A stretch of 64,000 bases of DNA from Salarias fasciatus (Eukaryota; Chordata; Actinopteri; Blenniiformes; Blenniidae). The stretch's first letter is position 1. Every line of letters begins with the position of its first letter. The notes below the pieces were generated by a model. The model was not told the DNA's origin. It worked only from the letters and a program-made list of their open reading frames with translations, and searched no databases. This document shows, in pieces, positions 35,954-48,049 of this stretch. The position numbers and the translations under genes are program-made. Location of the stretch: NCBI RefSeq assembly GCF_902148845.1, contig NC_043748.1, positions 20,506,001-20,570,000 on the forward strand, read 5' to 3'.

Positions 35954-35957
<4 letters not shown>

Positions 35958-36139
35958 ACGATGTAATGATTAAACGTGACGACTGTTCCTTTGATAGCTG
36001 TGACCATGCACTACTGTACCTGACCGTCGCCATGGTAACCGTCATGTACCAGTCCAGCTGTTGCCATGGTAACCATTATGTACCAGTCCAACCGTAACCA
36101 TGAAAACCATTAAAGGGATTGTCCTAAATCGATCGCCGG

Positions 36140-36940
36140 TTGTCTTCTTCAAATCAAATCAAATCAAACTTTATTTGTGTAGCACTTTTCATATTTATAA
36201 AAACAACGCAAAGTGCTGAACATCAGTCAACAAGATCGTTCTTGTTGACTGATTTCCTGTCTGACTGTTTCTTCACCAGAGAGCTGGTTCTGCACACGAC
36301 CAGAACACGACCAGACTGAAAACTGCTGTGAAGACATGAACCCTGGTTCTGTTGGTTCTCTCCATACTGTGACCTAGAACACGGACCAAAGGTTCTTAAA
36401 AGGTTAAACTTGAACATCTTGAATATGAAGAGACGCCTCGTTCAGCTGCTGTGGACTGGAGCCGGCCTACCTGCTGGCGGCCATCTTGCTCGCTTTCACA
36501 GCACATTGAGGAATGTTTCACCATAAAGTGATCATAAATCCACCAGTTTTCAACTTCTATTCCAGTTTATTATAAACATCAGACATGAATGAAAGTAGCT
36601 CAAACTGTTCAGGCTGATGGAGGTTTTTATTGAGAGAATTGGTTTAAGGATGTATATTGTACTGATATTGATATGATGACTGTATGATTCTGATTGTCAT
36701 TATATTGCATCGTTGTTTATTAATATAATAATTATTACAATTAATATTAGATTTTAATTTTTTAATCACTATCATGATTATTATTGCTATTATTATACGA
36801 TACGATACTCCTTTACGATACTCCCAGAGTGGAAATTCAGGTGTTACAGTAGCACCAGCAGAGAAACAATAAAGAGAAACAATAAAAATGAGAATAAGAG
36901 ACAATAGAACAATAACACAATATGACTATATACAAATTAA
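36140..36940. other. Non-coding stretch with a short repeat tail
   Basis: 36,152-36,235 holds the common fish repeat tail AATCAAATCAAACTTTATTT followed by CACTTTTCATATTTATAAAA; a similar piece (TTTATTTGTCCAAGCACC...) lies at 54.0 kb inside a MITE. The remainder is AT-rich with no supported gene. Confidence 0.5.
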
Positions 36941-39420
36941 GTGACCAGATAAGTGACCAGATAAAATGGCAATAAAAATAGAAAAATAAAAATAAAGAAT
37001 CAACATGAGGTGCAGTGTGGAGACAGGAATGTGAGTGTGGTCAGCATGATGATCGTCCGTGGCTTCCACTGTTACTAAAGAGTCTGATGGCGGTGGGCAC
37101 ACAGGAGCGCCTGAACCGCTCTGTTCTGCTCCTGGGTGCGACGAGGCGATGGCTGAAGGAGCTGTCCATCTGCCACAGCTCTCCATGGAGGAGGTGAGAG
37201 GGATTATCTAAGATGCTATCAGTTTTATCCCTCACCCTCCTCTCAGCACCGACTCCAGAGTGTTGTTATGGCAATTTTATTTAATAAAGGGCTTCCGCCG
37301 GTGAGTTCATTTTGGTTTCTTTTATTATGCTGTACAGCAGGAGAAGTCACGCAGTCAACAGAGTAACAGAGTGAGTTCTGCCCTTGCAGGGGCGTGCAAG
37401 CCTCTAATAACTATCTGCTACGTTCACTCCCAGGGGCCTTGACTGCACCCAGCCATAGGCTGGACACAGGAAGACTCCCACGAGTGCCCGCAGCTGCTAC
37501 GCTAAGATTATCAGGAAAAGTAAATTCTAGACAAAGCATTCACATCTGAGTGTGTGAGAGCTACGGGTATTTATAACAAATAAATCTAAGCACTGCAAAA
37601 CAGTTAAGCATGCACTCAATAGAAATTTCCACCACAGTGTCCAGTTCGAGGCTGACCACAGAACGGGCCTTCCTCCCCAGCCTATTGATCCTGCTGGCCT
37701 CACCAGCCTTGATGCCCCCCCACCAGCTGGCCACAGCAGACTGGTAGAGGGCCTTCAGGAGAAGACGTCAGTCTCCTCAGGAAGAACAGCTGCTCTGACC
37801 CTCCCTGAAGAGGGCTTCAGTGTTCTGGGACCAGTCCAGTTTGTTGTTGATTTGAACCCCAAGGTACCTGCAGGAGTCCACCCTCTCCACTTCCACCCCT
37901 GGATGAAGACTGGGGAAGGGGACCTCCCATTCCTCCTATAATCCACCACCAGCTCCTTGCTCTTGCTGATATTGAGCTTCAGGCGGTTGCTGCTGATCCA
38001 CACAACATGATTCTCACAGTGCTACTCTGCTGTTCAGGTGTGAGAGGGACTTGTGGGTCAGGAAGATGATAGCATCCTCCACACCAATGCGCGGCTGGTA
38101 TGCAAACTGCAATGGATCCAGGAAAGCAGTTAGCAGTGACCTCATGTGCTGGAGAACCAGTCTCTCAAATGTCTTCATGACGTGACGTGAGAGCCACGGG
38201 TCTGTGGTCACTGAGTTTGCTGGGACGTCCTTCCTCAGGTACTGGAACGATGCAGGAGGTCTTCCACAGGTTGGGCACCAACATCAACCTCAAGGAGAGG
38301 TTGAAAAGGTACTGGAATACTCCTGCAAGCTGCCCAGCACACAGCCTGAGGGCCCTGGGCCGAATATCGTCTGTCCCACTGGCTCTGCCAGGGCCGAATC
38401 TGGTGAACTCTGTCCTCACCTGGCCGGGACTAATCTGTGGACTGGGTGAGGGGGACGAGTGCAGGGGAGCGTCCATCATCCTGAGGCTGTTCAGAAGAAG
38501 AGAGCTGGGAGGAGGGGGGGTGGAGGTAAGGTCTGGATGGGGGTTGGGACAGAGTGTCCAGCAGAAGTGGGAACAGGTGCAGAGATGGTGGGTGGAGGCC
38601 CAGGTACCAGGGTGGGGGAGGTGTCGAACCTACTGAAAAACAGGTTGGGCTCAGAAGCGAAGTGTGGGTCTCCTCCCACTCCAGGTACAGGCTGACCACA
38701 GCCTGTCGTCAGTTTCATCCCATTCCACACTCCTTTTGTCTCATTCTCACCCATCCTGGCCTCAGTCCTGTCCCTGTTGGCCTCTCTCAGCTTCCTCTTC
38801 AGCTCCCACTGGGCCGCCCTGAGCTCCTCTCCATCCTGAGCCATGAAGCCCTCTTTGTCCTGTTAACGAGGGCTTTGATCTCTTTGGTAATCCAAGGTTT
38901 ACTGTTCGGGAAGCAGCTAACTTTTTTCGATGGGACAATGGTGTCCTCTAGAAGCATATGAAGTCTGTAATGCAGTGAGAGAGACCCTCTATGTCGTCAC
39001 CGTGGTCCTCCAGAAACCAGTCCCAGTCCGTCACATTACAGCCCTCCTGGAGGACCAGCTCTGCATCTTCAGACCAAACCTTGAGCCGGCTGCCGGCTGT
39101 TTGACCAGTGGCCTGGAGGTGCTGTCCAGGTGTATCAGGTTGTGATCTGATTCTCCAAGAGGTGGGAGAGGAGGAGAGCTGTATGCCTCCTTCACGTTGG
39201 CGTGGAGCAAGTCCAGGATTTTATTTCCTCTTGTTGCACAGTCCACACACTGCTTAAAGTTCGTCAGGACAGGAGCGAAAGAGACATGACTGAAATCCCC
39301 GCTGATCAGACTGAGGATGCTGGGACGCTGCTTGTCACTCGTGCTGGCCACTGTAGCCGACGGTGGAATGCAGACAGCAACAACAATGGCATGTGAGAAC
39401 TCCTGTGGAATATAGGAAGG
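36940..39420 (-). mobile_element. CR1/L2-like LINE with RT palm deleted, split by a solo LTR
   Basis: Minus-strand pieces in order: endonuclease part GDFSHVSFAPVLTNFKQC and LGESDHNLIHL (39.03-39.35 kb), linker RAAQWELKRKLREANRDR (38.7-38.85 kb), RT start SGTDDIRPRALRLCAGQLAG and SCIVPVPEEGRPSKLSDHRP (38.17-38.48 kb), FERLVLQHMRSLLTAFLDPL and SHLNSRVAL (38.01-38.2 kb), then directly SNRLKLNISKSKELVVDYRR (37.9-38.0 kb). The region between SRVAL and the SNRLKLN segment, which should hold motifs A to C including the catalytic FADD, is missing. The 3' part continues to about 36.94 kb beyond the LTR insertion. Confidence 0.8.
37264..37636 (-). mobile_element. Solo LTR (old retroelement relic) inside the LINE
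   Basis: A 373-bp block with TG...CA ends, flanked on both sides by GTGT, interrupting LINE sequence that is continuous without it. Read on the minus strand it holds a TATAAATA box and, further on, an AATAAA signal, the usual LTR order. No internal retroviral genes are present, so it is a solo remnant left by recombination. Family (Gypsy-like or other) not determined. It is younger than the LINE it sits in. Confidence 0.65.
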
Positions 39421-40396
39421 TCTTCATCTGACCGTCACCAGTTCATTATCTTTTAATCATCAAACTACTAGAACTATAAAATCCTGGTTTATCGGTGTTT
39501 GGTTCAGCCATGGCGTCCAGCATCAGAGTCTCTCACCCAGATTCAGTCTGACCTTCCTCCAGTCTTCTTCCAGCATCTTCTTCTGGTCAGGATCAGCATC
39601 CTCTGAAGTCAGCCTCCTCTGGGAAAAATAAAAGCTGCAGTTTTTACAATTTTAACCTGAAAAAAAAATAACCTAAAATAGAGAAAATACAATATCAGGA
39701 AACTCAAAATATGTCAGAAGGAATAATGTGATGATTTCATGTCAGCTTTGAGATCGATCATTTTCATGGTTTGTTACAAAACATGATCAGCAGGACGAAG
39801 CAGTTCCTGTATTTAATGTATTTAAGCCTCAAGAGGGTCTCCGGTCAGTTCTTTCTCCAGTAGCAGCTGAAGCAGCAGGAACATGTTAATAATGTGAATC
39901 AGCTGTATTTTCTGAAAGGAACCTGGAGGCAGAGTGGAGGATTCAGTCTGTCCATCTGGGTTTATTTCACTGTTTAACAACCAGCTCTCTCAGCTTATTC
40001 TTTATAAACTCTTTACCAGTGAAAAGTTCCCGCCCAGGAACCCGCCCCCCAACACTATGCAGACCCACAGGGTGTAACCAACACATCTCCTTTTAGTTTC
40101 ACTCTGAGACTAATCCTGACGCAGATTCTTCTCTGGAGGTAAGAAACTCTCTCGACTCCGCCGATTATGAACAGTTTGCTCATTTCAGATTATTAATCTT
40201 CTACATTTATGAGTGAGTCTTCAAAATATGTAAATTCATGTAGAAGTTACACCAAGTAATCTCCAGGCTGTAACTTAGAGAGAAAGGATTCCTCAGGATT
40301 ACTTCAGATTTTAATCTGACTCCAGGATCTCATGTTGTTTACTGATTGATTCGTTTCAGTTTAAGACGTTTCTTTTTAAATACAGTGAGGGAGAGG

Positions 40397-40400
<4 letters not shown>

Positions 40401-40469
<69 letters not shown>

Positions 40470-40503
40470 GAGAGAGAGAGAATGAGAGAGAGAGAGAGAG
40501 AGT
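40401..40503. repeat. CA then GA microsatellite in tandem-unit copy 1
   Basis: About 33 CA units followed by an AGAGAG run. The corresponding place in copy 2 (42,312-42,456) has a short CA run and a much longer GA run. Confidence 0.9.
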
Positions 40504-42311
40504 TCCTCCGCCCTTTTTTCAGCTGTTACAATGGTATAATCCATGATTAAGAAGCGGTGAAGTGTTTTTCCGAGCCGTCCTTAAACGCATCATGAGCGCA
40601 CAGCTGTGGCCGGCTGAGGCGCTGGAGGAGCTGCTGGGAACAACATGCAGCTTTTCCCGCCAAAATGTTAAACCACGCCTCGTGTCTGTAGAGAGTGCCT
40701 GCGCGCCGCCATCTTGGAGGGAGGGTCAGAGTGGATGGAGGTCAGGGCTTCTCCCTACTTAGAGTAAAACTCCAAATGATCTGATTTGTTAAAAACATCA
40801 CACCTGTAGCTCTGACACAGGATGTTTTAAAAACAAAATCCAACACAATATAACTGGAAAAGATGCCGGTTTTCTTTGTCTCTCTTATGGATGTTCTGAT
40901 GAAAGCAGATACTGTAGAATCACGTTTCACTGGCAAAGAGTTTATAAAGAATAAGCTGAGAGAGCTGGTAGTTAAACAGTGACAGACAGACTGAATATTC
41001 CACTCTGCCTCCAGGTTCTTCTCAGAAAATACAGGTGATTCACATTATTAACATGTTTCTGCTGCTTCAGCTGCTACTGGAGAAAGAACTGACGGGAGAC
41101 CCTCTTTAGACTGAAATACTTTAAATACAGGAACTGCTTCGTCCTGCTGGAAACAAGAAACAGGAAACAGTGGCTGTGTTCGAAACCGCATACTGCCTAC
41201 TACATCCTTCCATATTCATACTGTCCATCCTGCGTCCTGCTTACTCAGTCCATCAAACAGTACGCAAAGCGTTTACACTACAGCATACTACATAATAACC
41301 TCATTAAATGAAGTCTCATTAAAACCATCTGCATATCTACAAACTACTATAAACTACTAAAGCTATAAAATCCTGGTTTATTGGTGTTTGGTTCAGCCGT
41401 GGCGTCCAGCATCAGAGTCTCTCACCCAGATTCAGTTTGACCTTCCTCCAGTCTTCTTCCAGCATCTTCTTCTGGTCAGGATCAGCATCCTCTGAAGTCA
41501 GCCTCCTCTGGGAAAAATAAAAGCTGCAGTTTTTACAATTTTAACCTGAAAAAAAACCAACCTAAAATAGAGAAAATATAATATCAGGAAACTCAAAATG
41601 TGTCAGAAGGAATAATGTGATGATTTCATGTCAGCTTTGAGATCGATCATTTTCATGGTTTGTTACAAAACATGATCAGCAGGACGAAGCAGTTCCTGTA
41701 TTTAATGTATTTAAGCCTCAAGAGGGTCTCCGGTCAGTTCTTTCTCCAGCAGCAGCTGAAGCAGCAGGAACATGTTAATAATGCGAATCAGCTGTATTTT
41801 CTGAGAAGAACCTGGAGGCAGAGTGGAGGATTCAGTCTGTCCGTCTGGGTTTATCTCACTGTTTAACAACCAGCTCTCTCTCAGCTTATTCTTTATAAAC
41901 TCTTTACCAGTGAAAAGTTCCCGCCCAGGAAACAACCCCCCGCCCCCCCCCCCAAACACTATGCAGACCTACAGGGTGTAACCAACACATCTCTTTTTAG
42001 TTTCACTTTGAGACTAATCCTGACGCAGATTCTTCTCTGGACGTAAGAAACTCTCTCGACTCGGTCGATTATGAACAGTTTGCTCATTTCAGATTATTAA
42101 TCTTCTACATTTATGAGTGAGTCTTCAAAATATGTAAATTCACGTAGAAGTTACACCAAGTAATCTCCAGGCTGTAATTTAGAGAGAAAGGATTCCTCAG
42201 GATTACTTCAGATTTTAATCTGACTCCAGGATCTCATGTTGTTTACTGATTGATTCGTTTCAGTTTAAGACGTTTCTTTTTTAATACAGTGAGGGAGAGT
42301 TCTCTCTCTCT

Positions 42312-42364
42312 CACACACACACACACACGCACACACACAAAGAGAGAGAGAGAACGAGAACGAG

Positions 42365-42456
<92 letters not shown>
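42312..42456. repeat. CA/GA microsatellite in tandem-unit copy 2
   Basis: A short CA run followed by about 50 GA units; length polymorphic relative to copy 1. Confidence 0.9.
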
Positions 42457-42459
<3 letters not shown>

Positions 42460-44270
42460 CCCCGCCCTTTTTTCAGCTGTTACAATGACTCAGAAGCGGT
42501 GAAGTGTTTTTCCGAGCCGTCCCTAAACGCATCATGGGCACACAGCTGTGGCCGGCTGAGGCGCTGGAGGAGCTGCTGGGAACAACATGCAGCTTTTCCC
42601 GCCAAAATGTTATACCACGCCTCGTGTCTGTAGAGAGTGCCTGCGCGCCGCCATCTTGGAGGGAGGGTCAGAGTGGATGGAGGTCAGGGCTTCTCCCTAC
42701 TTAGAGTAAAACTCCAAATGATCTGATTTGTTAAAAACATCACACCTGTAGCTCTGACACAGGATGTTTTAAAAACAAAATCCAACACAATATAGCTGGA
42801 AAAGATGCCGGTTTTCTTTGTCTCTCTTATGGATGTTCTGATGAAAGCAGATACTGTAGAATCACGTTTCACTGGCAAAGAGTTTATAAAGAATAAGCTG
42901 AGAGAGCTGGTAGTTAAACAGTGACAGACAGACTGAATATTCCACTCTGCCTCCAGGTTCTTCTCAGAAAATACAGGTGATTCACATTATTAACATGTTT
43001 CTGCTGCTTCAGCTGCTACTGGAGAAAGAACTGACGGGAGACCCTCTTTAGACTGAAATACTTTAAATACAGGAACTGCTTCGTCCTGCTGGAAACAAGA
43101 AACAGGAAACAGTGGCTGTGTTCGAAACCGCATACTGCCTACTACATCCTTCCATATTCATACTGTCCATCCTGCGTCCTGCTTACTCAGTCCATCAAAC
43201 AGTACGCAAAGCGTTTACACTACAGCATACTACATAATAACCTCATTAAATGAAGTCTCATTAAAACCATCTGCATATCTACAAACTACTATAAACTACT
43301 AAAGCTATAAAATCCTGGTTTATTGGTGTTTGGTTCAGCCGTGGCGTCCAGCATCAGAGTCTCTCACCCAGATTCAGTTTGACCTTCCTCCAGTCTTCTT
43401 CCAGCATCTTCTTCTGGTCAGGATCAGCATCCTCTGAAGTCAGCCTCCTCTGGGAAAAATAAAAGCTGCAGTTTTTACAATTTTAACCTGAAAAAAAACC
43501 AACCTAAAATAGAGAAAATATAATATCAGGAAACTCAAAATGTGTCAGAAGGAATAATGTGATGATTTCATGTCAGCTTTGAGATCGATCATTTTCATGG
43601 TTTGTTACAAAACATGATCAGCAGGACGAAGCAGTTCCTGTATTTAATGTATTTAAGCCTCAAGAGGGTCTCCGGTCAGTTCTTTCTCCAGCAGCAGCTG
43701 AAGCAGCAGGAACATGTTAATAATGCGAATCAGCTGTATTTTCTGAGAAGAACCTGGAGGCAGAGTGGAGGATTCAGTCTGTCCGTCTGGGTTTATCTCA
43801 CTGTTTAACAACCAGCTCTCTCTCAGCTTATTCTTTATAAACTCTTTACCAGTGAAAAGTTCCCGCCCAGGAAACAACCCCCCGCCCCCCCCCCCAAACA
43901 CTATGCAGACCTACAGGGTGTAACCAACACATCTCTTTTTAGTTTCACTTTGAGACTAATCCTGACGCAGATTCTTCTCTGGACGTAAGAAACTCTCTCG
44001 ACTCGGTCGATTATGAACAGTTTGCTCATTTCAGATTATTAATCTTCTACATTTATGAGTGAGTCTTCAAAATATGTAAATTCACGTAGAAGTTACACCA
44101 AGTAATCTCCAGGCTGTAATTTAGAGAGAAAGGATTCCTCAGGATTACTTCAGATTTTAATCTGACTCCAGGATCTCATGTTGTTTACTGATTGATTCGT
44201 TTCAGTTTAAGACGTTTCTTTTTAAATACAGTGAGGGAGAGGTTACACACACACACACACACACACGCAC

Positions 44271-44546
44271 GGTCTCGTATTTCTATCCTCGTGGGGACCG
44301 TCCATTGACTCCCATTCATGTCTAGCCCCTAACCCTGACCCTTACCCTAACCCTAACCCACACCACAACAAAGCCTAACCCTAAAGAAATGTTTTTGCAC
44401 TTTTACTTTTTTCAGTAACAACAACATGGTCAAGAAAACACTGTTTCTCCTACTTAGGACCGGAAAAAGGTCCCCACAAGGCACGTCGTTCCACGTTTTG
44501 CTATCCTTGTGGGGACATTTGGCCCCAACAAGGATAGAAATACGAG

Positions 44547-44549
<3 letters not shown>
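44271..44549. mobile_element. MITE with internal telomere-like repeats, inserted in a CA microsatellite
   Basis: Inverted ends GGTCTCGTATTTCTATCC and its near inverse GGATAGAAATACGAGAAC enclose about 280 bp. CA repeats lie immediately on both sides (44,247-44,268 and 44,549-44,611), so the element split one microsatellite. Inside at 44,331-44,360 is CCCTGACCCTTACCCTAACC, a degenerate telomeric motif, and a TCCTTGTGGGGAC inverted pair. Confidence 0.75.
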
Positions 44550-44615
<66 letters not shown>

Positions 44616-44999
44616 AGGTGTTATGACTTATGACAGGAACCATTTAAGTTCTCGCAGGGAAACTCCACCCTCATTCAGTGGAAGATGAAGACTATCTTGA
44701 GGTCTTGAGCTAAATTCTTATTGTAATGATTCTGATTTTGAACCACGTGAGGGAAGTGATATTCCTATTCCCACAAGCAAGACATTCATGTCTAAAGATG
44801 GCGGAATACAGTGGACCTCATCCTCAAATATGCATCAGGCAAACCTGTCTGCAGGAATCATAAAGAGTTTGAGGGCCCACTGTGATGGCAGTGACTCTAG
44901 TGACAGACATCAGGTCAGCTTTCGAGCTGGTCATGCCTAATTCAATACAGAAAGTCATTTTTTATCCGGACTAATCTCGGACTGAGGTGTGTTTTTGAG

Positions 45000-45454
45000 G
45001 AGAGGTGGAAGGAGTTGGACATACAACACAATTGGGGCTCCTCATCCTGGCTGGGGTCAATGAGTCGAAGGATGAATCGACAGCCAGTCTGTGGAATGCA
45101 GAGACAGGCAGGGCCAGATATGGAACCACAATGTCTCTGGAGACTTTTCATATTTTCTCCAAAGTAATCCAATTTGATAATCAAGAGACAAGGGCTGGAA
45201 GACAGGAGAGACGAGCTGGGAGCTATCAGGACAGTGTGGGACAAGTGGGTAGAACCTCTTCCACTTTTGTAACCCAGACCCTCATATCACAGTGGATGAT
45301 AGGCAGGAGGCATTCAGAAATCACTGCCCATTTCTGAAACACATGCCTTCCAAGCCATCTAAATACAGGGCATCTAAAAAAACTGGGCAGCATGTGATGC
45401 AAACACCAGCTATGCACTGAACATGCAGGTTTACAGTGGAAATCCAGTTGGAGG
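45000..45454 (+). pseudogene. piggyBac transposase (PGBD4-like) fragment, left part
   Basis: Plus-strand frames read LGLLILAGVNESKDESTAS, SLWNAETGRARYGTTMSLE, TFHIFSKVIQFDNQETRAGR, then in another frame CPFLKHMPSKPSKY and finally VYSGNPVGG. These match the conserved middle of piggyBac/PGBD transposases in order, with several frame changes. The sequence is cut at NPVGG by a retroposon. The continuation NPVGGAPEKDQGKI is found at 57,390-57,440 on the far side of the 12-kb insertion. Dead copy. Confidence 0.8.
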
Positions 45455-46728
45455 TGGGTCCAGCCCCCCCCTCCCTGGCCAGACCACTAGATCAAATCTG
45501 GCTTCACTCAGGGTCACGGGCTGCTCCTTGGTGGGGCGGGGGTTCCTGGGCGTGGGGGGGGGGGGGGGGGGGGGGGGGGGGTGCCTGGATGGGACTCCGG
45601 GGGACGGGGGATCTCTGGTGGCCCTTTGCTTCGGGTTGGGCTGCACTCAAAAAAGTGAACTCTGTCAGATGTTGAGTTAAATAAATACACCAATGTTTAA
45701 TTTAATTGACATTTCTATGTTTCATTTTAAAACCTGATTTTCTTTCGTAAGATTAACTTAAAATCAAAACATGTTAAAGCGAAATCAGCCAGCTAAGTAG
45801 ATTCAAACCAACACTGTTGAGTGAATCGCACAACCAATCTCAACACAATTAAGATTGTCCGCGGTGGTTTTCCGTAGACCGGACGCCGAATTGGCGGGTT
45901 GCATTGGCGGTGACTTGTTCAGTCGAGGTCGGTGCTCACGGACTCTCATCTGAGTAAGTATATATTTTTGATACACTAGAGCAATAGTGCATGATGCCTT
46001 GTCTTGTCAAAATATATCTTAATGAGCATGATAACGTGTTGAGCGTGAGCTAGCTGACGTGATAGCTCATGTTAACTTTGAACTGTTCAGAAGGCTCATT
46101 GAACCAGCCAGCCAGCATGAGTTGCTGGCTACCCACATGTGTTAGTGCTTTACTGGCTTCGTACAGCGTGTTTTTGAAGAGCTAGGTTGAAAACTAATAA
46201 AAGTATCCTGTACTTTAGTTGAAGCGTTAAGGTAGTGGATTTTTTTTCGCGTTTGTTCTTCCTCTTTTTGCTACTGGTGTTTCGGATTAACTGGTTTCCC
46301 TGTTAACTGCTGACTGATTTCTATGAACACATGCTGGGAACAGCAGATGTTGAAGTTAGGCCAACGAAAGGCACTAACCTTAAAAAATACAGTAATTGCA
46401 GATAACCGACATTCACCAGAAAAACTAAATGCTTCAGTCGGGTTTTCAACATCTGCCGGTCACCAGTTAACACGGAAATGAGTTAATCCGAAACACCGAA
46501 GTGTGGGGTGCGCTGTTGGATAAACGAAGCTCATCCGCTTTTACTCCGGTCGCGACTTGAAGTGGTAAGTGAGCGGAGGGGCGCGGGTTGTGGACCGGTG
46601 CAATGCGGGGGAGTGGGGTTACAGACCGGTATGGATCATCCAGCCGAAATTCGGTGTGCGCACGTGTGTGTGGAGGGAGGAGGGAGGGGGGAGGGGGGGG
46701 GGGGGGGGGGGCGTGCGGCACGTGGTAA

Positions 46729-47556
46729 TGCTACGTTCACACCGAAAGCGTCGCGGGCGTCGTCGACGCTTGGGACGCCTCGAAGCTGACGCTTGTGACG
46801 CTTTAAACACGACGCTTGACACCGGGTGGTCACAAAGCTCGCGACGCTCGCGACGCTCTTGATGCACGTCAGTTAATTGGCGCGCTGGAGGCTGATTTCT
46901 GTTTCCAGCTATGGCGGATCGCATCAGGAGAGCGGCTTGGCTTTATTTGTTAAATAAAGCTAGGCCGCGTCGTTGTCGGAAAAGTCGCTATTGGCTGCTC
47001 TGCTCCTCTCTGCTCTGACTGCAGCGGGGAGCGCTGCTGAGACTGACCGCTTGTGAGCGCTTTGGGACGGGGGAGGGGCTCACGCAGCACCCGCTGCTCA
47101 TGGACGACAGCAACGAGACGTCCTGTCACGTCTCCAGAGCACCGGAGAAGGTTGCTAGATTTGTGGCTAGTTGCTTTTGACAAAAAAACGTCGCCAAGAG
47201 GCTTTGGAAAGTCGCCAGATTTAGCGAGAAAGTCATCAAGTTAGCAACACTGGCCGGCCCGCATCGGTGCTCGGACCACTCGTAGTGACGTAGTACCGGA
47301 GGGATCGTCTCTGATTGGTTGACGCTCAGCGGCAGCGCGTCAAAAGTTCAGTTTTCCCAACTCTCAAAAAGCGACGCTCACGACGCTCCTGACGCCGGGG
47401 ATGAGCGTCGTGGGCGTCGACGCTCGAAACGCTGGAAAAGCGACGCTCATGACGCTCCTGATGCGCCGCCCCGCCGCCCGCCGCTCGTCCACCATAGACT
47501 TTGCATAGAAAAGCGCCGCTCACGACGCTTGCGACGCGTCCGGTGTGAATGCAGCA
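46729..47556. mobile_element. PIF/Harbinger-like MITE with TAA target duplication
   Basis: Ends TGCTACGTTCACACCGAAAG and the inverse TGCTGCATTCACACCGGACG, flanked by TAA (46,726-46,728 and 47,557-47,559). GACGCTC/GACGCTTG motifs are clustered near both ends. 828 bp, no transposase. Confidence 0.85.
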
Positions 47557-47594
47557 TAAGTTAAACAGGCGTCCTTCTTGCTTCAAACTGAGCT

Positions 47595-47900
47595 ATGGCT
47601 GAGCCCCGCTCCTTACAGTCACCCAGACAGTCAACTTTCACAACTCTCAGCTCACAGCAGGTGAGATTCAACAGGAGGGAATCGATTATTTTGGTAGAAG
47701 AAAAAAAGAGATATCAGGAAGTGATCAAACAGAACAGCAGAGAATGAGTGTATTGAGTTTACTATGTGCACTGTGCTTGGCTCATTGCGTTATTTTTTTT
47801 ATTATATTTACAGCTCTTCCATGCATGCCTACATCTTCATTTCCTGAGGACTGGACAGGACTGGACAGTCCCTATTTGTTGAAGCTCTTCAGTATTGGTA
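47595..47900 (+). other. Likely 5' exons of the CACTA transposase transcript
   Basis: An open start MAEPRSLQSPRQSTFTTLSS ends at a good donor (CAGCAG|GTGAGA, about 47,658). A second exon-like block begins after TTTACAG (47,813) and ends at GTATTG|GTAAGT (47,898). The next acceptor (TTCACAG) is at 48,041, just before the zinc-finger frame. The phases do not give one clean frame, so these may be untranslated or decayed. Confidence 0.4.
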
Positions 47901-48049
47901 AGTACAGTGTCCACCACCAAGAATTCACTAAATTTAACATGTAATATATGACAACATATTATATAATATTTAAATTATTCACAGGCATAAAGCTAATACT
48001 ATATATGAGCTAATACTTTTTTGTGTGCGTTTTGTTCACAGTATTTTGA

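Larger units (their letters stand above)
39440..44246. repeat. Large tandem repeat, ~1.9-kb unit, about 2.5 copies
   Basis: Copies begin near 39,440, 41,337 and 43,279 (spacing about 1,897 and 1,942 bp); the third stops near 44,246. Each starts ATAAAATCCTGGTTTAT then GTGTTTGGTTCAGCC. The size difference comes mainly from CA/GA microsatellites at 40.40-40.50 and 42.31-42.46 kb. Within a unit, the text around CAGTTCTTTCTCCAG...AGCTGAAGCAGCAGGAACAT and TTTATAAACTCTTTACCAGT recurs inverted about 0.9-1 kb later, so each unit is a foldback structure. A TGTTCGAAACCGCATACTGC repeat lies in the right part. Copies 2 and 3 are almost identical. No credible gene. Confidence 0.9.

Noticed and set aside
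44331-44365. Telomere or chromosome end
   Set aside because: Only a few degenerate CCCTAA units, inside a MITE with inverted ends.
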